From the NCBI GenBank assembly GCA_015501605.1, contig JADNRZ010000028.1:186001-250000 (forward strand): 64,000 bases of DNA, written 5' to 3'. The DNA comes from Panaeolus papilionaceus (Eukaryota; Basidiomycota; Agaricomycetes; Agaricales). Of the stretch, positions 35,483 to 47,400 are shown piece after piece. The translations under genes and the position numbers were made by a program. A model generated the notes under the pieces. The model did no database searches, had not been told where the DNA came from, and was given only the letters and a program-made list of their open reading frames with translations. Within the stretch, counting starts at the first letter, position 1; every line of letters begins with the position of its first letter.

Positions 35483-38400
35483 CTACACTACACTCCAGTA
35501 TTGCTCTACTTTTGGTCTGACAACTCTTGCCCCCTTATACTTTTTGGCAGCATTTGAATTGGCTTTTGTAACTGTTACATGGATGCCTGTTGATGAGTGA
35601 TTGGCAGTGGACAGATTGTGTATATCTGGAGAAGTGACTGATGTGGTATTCTGGAATTCAGATGACCCATCTTCTGACTCAAGAGGTTCCTTTGAGGGTA
35701 ACATTGTGCCATGAGAGGAGGAGCCCTTAAATGACCTAATATAAGAGTCACTCTTCAGTAAATGCATATTATCATTATTCTTTTGAACAAGGGAGATTCT
35801 CACCATAAAGAACCTCTTCTGGGAACAAAGTAGATCCCAGCTGCCTCTTTGATATCTTTGAAAATATTGAAATTCAAGACTCTTGTAAATTCCAAAAGCA
35901 TCATAGAATCCTAAATTATGAGGGAAAAGTATGTCAGCAACTCAGATCATTAAATGTATGGGTTGTAGAGGGAAGTATTAAATTCCAATTATTCCATACC
36001 TCAGCCAGATCAAATAGACTTTCAAGTCCTTCCTTTGTTATCCCTTCCATACCATCATAAAAAACATATGAGTCTCCTGCTCTGCCTCCCATTGGCGCCC
36101 TTGCCCCATGTGTGAACATCTCCCCTTGACCATATTGAGCAAACTGGGAACCTCTCTGCAGGGGTTTCATTTTGAGCTTTCTGATGTGGGTGTTGTGTTT
36201 GATAAATCTTTCTAAAGCATTGTCAGAAAATGCACTATAGACATAAAAGTCAAGCTGAAAATTATGTTACAACTGCAAGTAAACTCTTAGTTAAAAAAAA
36301 ATGCTTACCATGTTATGCTCCTCTGTGTTATCATAAATGGCATAGAGCTGGTAGCCACAGTGTTTTATGACATCTTCATTAGCCCTAATTTCTGTCAAGT
36401 TCAGATCCCTTGCTGGATGCCAAAGAGCATGTGCCTCTCTATTCTTGGCTAACTTTAAACAAAACACATTAGTGGAAAATTTTGTAATAGTCTCAGAGTT
36501 TCAGGCACTGGTATCTAACTTACTAAATGAACATTGACTTTGTCCTGAGGAAGAAAAGATACACCACATTGCAGAATATCTTTTAGCAGTTTCTTGACAT
36601 CCACAACAATTTCTTGATGGCATTTTTCATCTTGGGAACATCCAATGCATTCTGGGCAGCTCTTGCTTAATCTACCGCTTTCAACTTTCTATTGTTTGAT
36701 GAAGAAATGAGCACTGTAACCAGATTAAAAAAATGAAGTTAATTTACAATTCTTGAAAATTTGCTGGAAGCTGATTTCTTGAGTTTGAGGAAAGAGGCAG
36801 AGCATTCAAATATCATCTGAATCAGCAAGCTTTGCATAGATGAAAAACCACCTGGTGTTTTCGCTTCTTTGTGTAATGCATGACATAGTTGAGAGTAAGT
36901 TGAGTGAATATCATTTTTGTTAACAAGAAAAGAATTCTGTAGTATATAAATGTGGACCTTGTTTAAAATTGCTTTAGACAATTTGTACTCACCACTAGCT
37001 TCTTTTCTGCAAGAGCTGCACCAAACCAACAATGCACAGCATCCCTGAAGTTGGCTTCACTGAGTAAAAAAAAAACACAAGATGGATCTGAAGATACAGG
37101 AATGAGATTGGAATTGTCCTTCAGGGTTTGCACAAGCCTGTTGCCATAAGAGTTATTTTGTTGATCACTGGCTTGAATGATCTGCCATTGGGAATTAGTA
37201 GAACTATAGGATACCTATACTATAAATTTTACTCACTTCAAAGGAGGGATTTTGGGGTACTTGAAAGTCCTTTTCAACATCAGCAATTTCCGATTTTGGG
37301 CTGTAGCCGATCATAGCATAGCCACTGATAGCCATAGCATGCATCATGATAACAGTAGCATCCATGATGGCAGCAGTAGCAACGACTAGCAAGTTAGTGC
37401 TCTGTAGCACTACATACATTACCCCTCCCCTCTATGTACTGCTACCTACCATGATATGGTAATTATGTAGTATGCTCTCTTGAAGCCATGCTGAAAATTA
37501 CTTATATTATTAAGAACCAATGTAAACTATGTGCTAGACTACAAATACTTGTAATGTAATATGTAAATAACAGAATAGTAGTAAATTTCGAGACCAATGA
37601 GTTGGATTTGTCATTTTTTTTGAAGTCCATTGTCTGCTTTGGTGAAACATATGAGATGGGAAAATGCTGATTAATCAAAACACAAACCAAAATGATTCCA
37701 AAATAAGCAAATTTGATCGCACTCTCTTCTTTCCTCAACTATCATCTTTGTCCACATCTACCATATTTCCCCATCTCACAGGTGCTCTAATGGTTCTATA
37801 TATATATATTTAAGAGACCTGGTAAGTGTCTATTATTATGGAACCAAGTGGCTGACTACTATATCATAGGATGTTATTGCTGCTTCAGCAGTGGATTTTA
37901 CCTGCACTTTAACATATTTCGGTGAGATTACTTTTATTTTTTTTCTTTCTTTTTCTATTTATGACATTCTTCTATTACTTCTATTATTATAGGTGCTGTA
38001 TTGTGTCTGTTTGAGCCCAGGAGATTTGTTTTTATAGGTATGTGAATTCTCTGAAGTTGATTTCTGAACTCTCTCATGCCCCTTTACCATGTCTTTCTAG
38101 TCCATCGCATCATGACTCCTTGTACATGTTGTTTATGTCTCTTGGTGAGCACTGTTTTATTCATTTCTATACTATGGCTCATTGATACATCTATTTAGGT
38201 CATTAATTCATGATATTTTTCATGACTTGTCACTATTCCAACACCTTTAGGCTCTTGGTTTTTTCCAATCTGCTCCTCCTACCCTGCTCCTCTCTAGGGA
38301 ATGTCACAGGTAACCCTCGGGTACAAAATCGCTGACCCGGACCCGTACCCATGTACCCGCAGGTTTTCCGCGCAAAACAAGCCCAAGAACGTCCAAAACG

Positions 38401-41400
38401 GACAACCTTTGGGCAAGATATGGCTGAAATACGAAGCCTTTCATATTTCAAGCATATCTTGCTCGATTCTGCACCGTTTCGGGCGCTCTTGCGCTCGTTT
38501 TGAAGCTCACAGGTACGCTGAAGGCAACCCATACCCGTACCCGCACCTAACCTGACCTGTGACCCGTCCGGGTTGGGCATACCCTTGACTTTCCCTACAA
38601 GTCCTCTCCTCTACCAAGCTTTGCATTTTTACAGAACATGGGACATCTTTCTTCCCTTCCCTACCATTCCATTTCTCCCTTCAATGTGATGTTTATTTAC
38701 TGTTCTTTTTATTTGCACTATTTCCTTACCCTTAACTATCTCTGTCGCATATGCAGTATTACTGGTGTATTAGTTAGTTTTCAAATAATATATTATTTTT
38801 GGCTTTACCTTTGATCAAATGAGTGATTTCTTGAGTAACATGTGCTATTTGAAGCGTGGTTTGTACATGTGGTGGTCTACCTATGTAGCACTCTGTAGCA
38901 TCCCATAGCAGTCTGTAGCATCCTGTAGCAACAAAGGGGTGCTATAGAGCGCTATAGATCCTAAAGGGGAAACTACGTAAGGGGTACCCTCTGCTATGGC
39001 GCTACAGTGCTACGGAGTGCTACATACCACTCCATAGCAGACCCAGACATTGCTGATGAATGGCTTCTATCCCACTCCAAGTTTGTAAAATGTAAAGAAA
39101 TGAGTCATGGATTCTATGGAAGTGACAAAGCTTTATTGCAAAATCAGACTTCCAGATGATGATACCCAAGGGATTGCTCCAGTTTAACAGTGCCTTTGCT
39201 AGATCAGATTCCTGTACATAATATGTAAGCTAAAAGGCCTGATATATCTTTTACAACTCACAATGACAGCAGATTTCCACCTTGGATTCTGGTAAATTGA
39301 GCTTTCTATGGCTCTCAACTCTCTAAGATAAGGCTGGACACAAGTCTTGCATACTCACAGGTACCTGCAAGTATACTTGTGGGAATACCTGTGAGTATGA
39401 TGACTTGCAGATCTGGGTACCTGTTCCCACAGGTCTTTGAAAGTCCGAGTTTGAGTTTTGGAAAATTTGGTGACTCGCAGGTACCTGTGCACCCCTGGGC
39501 ACCTGCGATATATGAAACATATTTACTATTTTAAAAAAATATTTTATCTTAATTAGTGTTAAAAAATGTTTTAAAACATATTTAAAATAAATAATATATT
39601 ATTTCGTGAATATAATTAATAAATAGCTACAACCTGTTGACCTGCGGATCTGGGTTTGGATTTTGAAAATTAAAAACTCGCAGGTACGGATCCGGATCAC
39701 CTGTGAGTAAACTCGTGTCCAGCCTTACTCTAAGACATAGAACAACATCTTGGTAGTACTGTTCTGACTGTTCCTCTGAAACTTCCAGATTCTATAATGG
39801 ATGATTATATTGGTAAAAACACAAAGTATCAGGACTTACATTACAGTCAGAATAAGCATTGGAAAGAGTTGTACTCCACTCTCTGCACCATTGAGGCCAC
39901 TGTGATGAATGTTCCTTAATAAATTTACTCCAAGTACCTGCATTTTTGGCAGTGAGTGTAGGAATAGCAAGAAAATGTCGTGAGGTTGGAGTGTCTTCTT
40001 TGACCCACTTTCGAGGAGGAGATGCTGTAGACTCTGATGGGTCTGTTGTTGAGACACTGGCATGGAGGGTGTTTGGAATTTCTTCCACCAGATTGTCAGT
40101 CATTGAATCCACCAGAATATTGTGCTGATGGAGACTGTGAACATTGTCATCTATCTGTAATGTATATGAAGAACATTTTAGTTTAATTGACATCCAGTAA
40201 AACAGGTTCTACTGTACCTGATTGACTATTATTTTCTTTTGCACACATGAAAAGTACTGTGTTGATGCAAGTACCAAATTTTCTGGGTCATTCTTTTGAA
40301 GAACTGAAACATTGTAGGCAATGGTAAGCCTCTCTGATGATAGAAGGACTGAGGCATCCTGAGCTATTGTCTTAGTGATCCACATCGTGAGCTGTTCGGA
40401 CTAATAGCAATATCCTCTAAATACAAGCATAAAAGGAACTTAATTTGAAAGACCAACCTCTTTTTCCCACTTTTTGTTGGAAGGGCAGTGATCTGACACT
40501 AGGGAAGTGCTTGATTATTGAAGTGTTTGATCAGGGGGTTGTGTTGAATTGAAGTGATAAAACACTTCAAATAGACTCTTATATATATTAGATTAACCCA
40601 TGGAACAATTAGAATAGTGAAATGGGCACTTAGAATTAGACTTGACTTATATTTCTGCAGTATTTCGCATTTCTCTCATTGTAGGATAAAGATATTTTAG
40701 TTTTCTCTTCGGATTCTTACTCGCATTAAAAATAGCTACAGAATGGTATATAACACTCCATAGTGGCTGAATGTTTGTGTCATGAATATTTGGATGCTGA
40801 TATAGTGGACACCTGTTGTCACGCCTCACGGTATCCAGACACAACATGACCAAACAGATGCCTTTTCCTACTATGTCCCGGAAGGAGACAACAAGAGTAT
40901 TGGCTTATACAAAGCATTATTGCTATTTCACATCTATTATCAATTGTGAATAACACATTAGTTTCTTGGCTTGATAGTGTCAGGGGATCTCCTGCTACCT
41001 CCTATTCCTTTCCTTATTATCATCTCTCTGTCTCTCCTTTCTCCATTTCCTTTGCTCTATCTCATTATCTGGACATATCATGGACTCATAGATATTATAT
41101 TACACTCTCCTTTAGTTGCCATTCATTCATTATTTAGTTGTTGCCACTGTTACATAGTCATTCCTTTGTGTTTCCCTTTGTTTGTTTCCAAAGGCATTGT
41201 TTGGCATCAAGGCTGATGCCAATGCCAGCTCATCACTTAAATAGCTGTTTCACCTGGGTTTGATCCTTTACCTCTTTCTCTTTGGATCTCCCCCAGGTGA
41301 GCCTACTTCCTGTATTTATGTAGAGCTGATATATATCTTTGGATCTCCCCCAGGACTTGTGTGTGTCTGAGGTGCCCTTACAGTAGAAAGAGGTCACCTT

Positions 41401-44400
41401 GGAGACTGAGACTGCATACAGTCTGTTACATCCTCTGTTCTGCTTCTTCTGTTCAGCTGCATTATAGACTCTGTGCTTTCTCCCTCTCCTCTCTTCTCCC
41501 TGTCTGGCAACCATGGATCTCCATACTTCACCACCTCCAGCTGCTTCTGTCTCTCTGTCTCAGTTGCCTTCCCTGGAAGACCAGGTATCCTCCATGCTTG
41601 CTCAGCAGGAATCCCAACAGGTAGCTATCTCCCACTTGAGGTCTTCTGTTCTTTCCTTGCTTCATTATTTTTCTTCTACCTTTAATCCTCCTTCTTCCCT
41701 TTCCCTTTCTCTTTCTTCTTCCTCCCCTTCTTCCTCTCCTGTTTCTTCTACTTTTCCCCCACTCCCTTCCCACTCTGTTGGACAGCTGACAGATGGGATA
41801 CTACACTCTTTAAACCATGGAACTGTAGATAGAAACTTTTCCCCTTCTTCTTCTTTCCCTTTACCTAGTGTAAACATGGAACAATCTTCACCTTCTCCTC
41901 ACCCTCTTTCTTCTTCTTCTCATTTTATTAGTGTACCTATGGAACATTCTTCTTCTTCTTCTTCTTCTTTTAGTAGTAGTCTTCCCCTTCCCCCCACTTC
42001 TATTCGGTCATCCAATAGAGTGGATCCTCCCCTCCCCACTGTCTCTTCTGGTTGCCCCAGTGGAATAGTGTCTTCCCCTCTCCTCACTACCTCTTCTGGT
42101 TATCCTGGTGGAGTAGTGCATCCTTCTGCCCCTTCTTCTCATCGTCTTGGGACTCCTTTGATGATTGCAGAAAAGGTTAGGCCAGCTCCTCCTCCCCGGT
42201 ATGATGGTGATCGTCTCAAGGGCAAAGCCTTCTACAACTCTCTCATGGGATACTTCAGACTTCGTCCAGATCTCTTTCCTGATGAGTCTACCATGATTAG
42301 TTGGGCCCTCACATTCATGTCTGCTGGTCGAGCTGCTCTATGGTCCTGCAGGATCTTTGAGCTCATTGAGGAAGGTTCCTCTCCTTACGCAACTTGGGAC
42401 CACTTTGCTGAAGACTTTCGCAAAGAATTCTTCCCCTTGCGTGAGCAGGAAACTGCTGCCCTCATCTTGGAAGGTACCTCCTACTTCCAAGGAGATCGTT
42501 CTGTTGACGATTATGTCGACTCCTTCCGTGACCTTGTTGCTGAAGCTGGCTACTCTGACCCCTCCTACATCGTGGTCAAGTTTCGCTGTGGCCTCCACCC
42601 CTCCATCACTGATCATCTCAGTGAACGGGTAGCTTCACACCCAGCTCATAACGATCCCTTTGGCTGGTATGAATTGGCCCGCCTTGTTGCTCTCAACTTG
42701 GCTGCTAATGACACCTTCCATCCGCAGCCTCCTCCCCCTGTGCCTAGCCCACTCTCTTCTCTCCCTCCTTCCTTCTCCCACTTCCTTGACCCCTCCCCTG
42801 GTCCTTTGTCTATCCGCACCACTCATGCTCCCTTACGAAAGCCTGTGACAAGTGAAGTCTCTGTGCAAATGCCCGCACAAACTCCACCTTGTCCTAAAGT
42901 CATCCTTGACTCTCGTAATCGGTATGCTCCTCTGGTTGATGAGACTCCATCTCTCCCAGATGAAGACAAGGTTCCCCCCTCTCCATCCTCCCTCCATGAT
43001 CCCTCTGCTCTGCCCCGCCTACCTCGTCGCTCCAAATGGGAATGTCGTCGCCTTCCATCCTCGTGCACCATCTCTTCTCTTGCACCTGGACCTAGCTCCC
43101 TTCACCTGAAGGTTGAGATAGAGACCACCGACTCCCATGAGGCTCGATCTGTCAAGGCCTTGCTCGACACTGGCGCTACTGGTCTGTTCATTGATCGAGA
43201 GTACGTCAAGTCCAACCGAATTGCCACCAGGAAGCTCAGCCGCCCCATCCCTGTTCGTAACGTGGATGGAACGCTCAACGAGTCTGGTTCAATTACTGAG
43301 GTGGTTGACTTGATCCTCCGGTACAACGGCCACACAGAACGCGCACTCTTCTGTGTCACTGGCTTAGGGAAGCAGAAGCTGATCATTGGATACACTTGGT
43401 TCAGGGATCACAATCCTGAAGTCAATTGGGAAACTGGAGAAGTCAAGATGTCTCGTTGCAAGCCTAGCAGTCGATGCTTTGGTTGCAAGAAGGAACTCAA
43501 TGAGGAAAAGAAGGCTGCTCGTAAGGAAGAAGCCAAGGTGAATGCCTGCCGCTCTGGTCCTGCCCCCTCTCTCACCCCTGAAGAGTCTTCCCCTGAAGAT
43601 TCTGATGATCTCGAGTCCTCTGATCTGCCATTTGATCTTGAGGAAGGTGATCGTGTCTGGGTTTCTGGCTTACTCCCTGAGGAAGCTGAAGAGCATATCA
43701 ACGCTACTTCAACCATCAGTCAACGCCTGGCTGAAGGTTTCTTGCGTAACTCTGCTCCTCAACCAGAACAGACCACTCTCCCTTCCTCACCTCATGGTCC
43801 AGTCCCTGACTATCAGAGTCTCTTCCATCGTGTCTTCTCTGAAGCTGAGTTTCTTAAGCTTCCTGAGAGAAGACCTTGGGATCATGCGATTGAGCTCATT
43901 CCTGGAGCCCAACCCAAGGGATGCAAGGTTTACCCATTAAACCCTGCAGAACGTGAAGAGGCTGAGCGCTTCCTTGCTGAGAACGAGGCTCAGGGAAAGA
44001 TTCGCCGCTCCAAGTCCCCCATGGCATCACCAGTCTTCTTTGTGAAGAAAAAGGATGGCTCCCTTCGTCTGGTCCAGGACTATCGCATGCTCAACGATAT
44101 GACTGTGAAGAACAAGTACCCTCTCCCTCTCATCTCTGACCTTATCAACCAACTTCGTGGTGCACGCTACTTCACCAAGCTTGACATTCGTTGGGGTTTC
44201 AACAATGTCCGCATCAAAGAAGGAGATGAGTGGAAGGCTGCTTTTCGCACTCACAGAGGTCTCTTTGAACCTCTTGTCATGTTCTTTGGTCTCACCAACA
44301 GTCCTGCCACCTTCCAAACCATGATGAACGAGATCTTCCAAGATATGATCTCTGAAGGTGTGGTTGTGGTATACCTGGATGACATCCTGATCTTCACCAA

Positions 44401-47400
44401 GGATATTCCTGAGCATCGAGAGGTCACTCATAGGGTCCTGAAGCGTCTAGAGGAACATGGTCTCTGCCTCCGCCTGGAGAAATGCGAGTTTGAGAAGACA
44501 CGCATTGAGTACCTTGGGCTTATTGTTGCCGAGAACCGAGTCGAGATGGATCCTGTCAAAGTTGCTGGAGTTGCTCAATGGCCCACCCCCACCAATAGGA
44601 AAGAAGTCCAATCTTTCCTGGGTTTTGCCACCTTCTATCGACGGTTCATCAAGGACTTCTCTCACCATGCACGTCCCCTCTTCGACCTTACCAAGAGCTC
44701 CACTGAGTTTTCCTGGTCTCCTGCTGCCGCTACTGCCTTCCAGTCCATCAAGGATGCTGTCACCTCTTCCCCTGTCCTTGCTGCTCCCAATGATGATCTC
44801 CCTTTCCGGCTTGAAGCTGACTCTTCAGACTTTGCCACTGGTGCTGTACTCTCTCAACAGTCTCCAGAAGATGGAAAGTGGCATCCCATTGCTTTCTTCT
44901 CCAAGTCACTCTCTCCTGTCGAAAGGAACTATGAGATTCATGACAAGGAAATGCTTGCAATCATTCGAGCCTTGCAGGAATGGAGACACTTCCTTGAGGG
45001 TGCCCGCCACAAGTTTGAGATCTGGACTGACCACAAGAACTTGGAGTACTTCATGTCGTCTCAGAACCTCAACCGCAGGCAAGCCCGCTGGTCTCTCACT
45101 CTGGCGCGCTTTGACTTCGTCATGCAGCACAAGGCAGGAGCTACTATGGGAAAAGCAGATGCCCTCTCACGTCGGTCTGACCATGGTTCTAGTGAACGAG
45201 ACAACCAGAACATCACCCTCCTCACCCCCGGGATGTTTGCAGTTCGTGCACTAGAAGGTCTGGAATTTGTTGGACAGGAACGCTCTCTGGTTCGTGAGAT
45301 CCGTCGACATTCCAAGGAGGCCTCTGATCTTGAGGACACTGTGGCCAAGGCAGTCAAGGCGCTCAGAAAGACTGGATCTCAGTCTCTTCGCTCCTCAGAG
45401 TGGGATGAAGCTGATGGTCTTATCTACTTCTGTGGAAAGCTCTATGTTCCACCAGGTGGTGATCTTCGTCGTCGCATTGTGGCTCTCTGCCATGACTCCA
45501 CTCTTGCTGGACACCCTGGACGTTGGAAGACCTTGGAGCTTGTGTCTAGGAACTATTGGTGGCCTCGCATGTCTAAGTTCATTGGACTCTACACCAGCAC
45601 CTGTGACATGTGTCTTAGGACCAAGACCATCAGGCAGCGACCCCTTGGAGAACTTGAGCCCCTTGCTGTTCCTGACCGCCGTTGGGACCATATCAGTGTG
45701 GACTTCATTGTCGAGCTTCCTGAGTCCAATGGTTATGATGCCATCATGGTTGTTGTTGACTCCCTTTCCAAACGCGCCCACTTCACTGCTACCACTACCA
45801 CTGTCTCTGCCCTAGGCACTGCCCGCATGTATCGTGACCATATCTGGAAACTCCATGGCCTTCCATCCAAGGTAGTCTCTGATCGCGGTCCACAGTTCAT
45901 TGCAGAGTTCACTACTGAACTCTACAGGCTGCTTGGGATTGAGCCAGCTCGTAGCACTGCCTATCACCCTCAAACTGATGGGCAGACTGAGCGTGTCAAC
46001 CAGGAGTTGGAACAATACCTCAGGCTCTACATCTCTGAGCGACAGGACGACTGGTACGACATCCTTTCCATGGCTGAGTTTGCCTACAACAACCATGTCC
46101 ACTCCTCCACCCAGCAGACTCCCTTCCTTCTAGACTCTGGTCAACATCCTCGCATGGGCTTTGAACCTCTTCCTCCCTCCCGGATGGAAACTGTGAATGA
46201 GTTCACTGATAGGATGAAGACTGCTCTTGAGGAAGCTCGTGCTGCCTTAGCAGCTGCTAAGGAGGACATGGCTAGGTACTACAACCGGCGTCGCACCAAG
46301 GCTCCTGAGATCAAGCCTGGAGATCGTGTCTACCTTGATGCTTCAGACATCCAAACCACTCGGCCATCCAAGAAGCTCTCCCACAAGCGAGTTGGTCCTT
46401 ACCCAGTCATTTCTAGTGTTGGAAAGAATGCCTACCGTCTTCAGCTTCCTAAATCCCTCTCCCGCATCCATCCAGTCTTCCATGTTGTCAGACTCACACC
46501 TGCTCCTTTTGATCCTATCTCTGGTCGAAGAGCCAAGCTACCCCCACCTCCTGTGCTTGTTGACAATGTCGAAGAGTTTGTTGTGGAGAAGATTTTAAAC
46601 AGCAAGTTCATCAGAGGCAAACTTCGATACCTGATCAAATGGGAAGGATACGATGCTGGTTGGAATTCTTGGGAACCAGCTGACGATGTCCATGCTCCTG
46701 ACCTCATCAGGGACTTCTATGCAGAGAATCCTAAGGCTCCAAAGGTTATCAGGACCACTTATGCTCACACTCCTTACAAACAGGCTGGACTTCATGCTTC
46801 GAGGGCGAAGCAATCCTAGAGGGGGGGTAATGTCAGGGGATCTCCTGCTACCTCCTATTCCTTTCCTTATTATCATCTCTCTGTCTCTCCTTTCTCCATT
46901 TCCTTTGCTCTATCTCATTATCTGGACATATCATGGACTCATAGATATTATATTACACTCTCCTTTAGTTGCCATTCATTCATTATTTAGTTGTTGCCAC
47001 TGTTACATAGTCATTCCTTTGTGTTTCCCTTTGTTTGTTTCCAAAGGCATTGTTTGGCATCAAGGCTGATGCCAATGCCAGCTCATCACTTAAATAGCTG
47101 TTTCACCTGGGTTTGATCCTTTACCTCTTTCTCTTTGGATCTCCCCCAGGTGAGCCTACTTCCTGTATTTATGTAGAGCTGATATATATCTTTGGATCTC
47201 CCCCAGGACTTGTGTGTGTCTGAGGTGCCCTTACAGATAGTGATATTATCTGATCAGTGTTTCACTGGTAGTGATCTCATTGTGCAAGTTTAACACTTTT
47301 TAGAGTCACTTACTTTCAAAGCCTCGAATTTTTGGCTGAATAAGGCTTTGCATTCGACGAGAGCTGATCTTTGCCATAGATTTGGATATGCTGTTGCGGT

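Larger units (their letters stand above)
40978..47235 (+). mobile_element. Ty3/Gypsy chromovirus LTR retrotransposon, intact
   Basis: The 6,258-bp element is bounded by 405-bp LTRs beginning TGTC and ending TACA, with the 5-bp target duplication GATAG at 40973-40977 and 47236-47240. The two LTRs show no difference by eye and the single polyprotein frame is open, so insertion is recent and the element may be competent. It lies in the minus-strand unknown gene, oriented against it, between that gene's first and second recognisable coding segments. Confidence 0.95.

Noticed and set aside
41528..46876. Many long frames on both strands inside the Ty3 element
   Set aside because: They overlap the polyprotein and lack motifs; they are shadows of its codon usage.
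46831..47240. Independent solo LTR
   Set aside because: It pairs with 40978-41382 and shares the GATAG target duplication, so it is the 3' LTR of one element.
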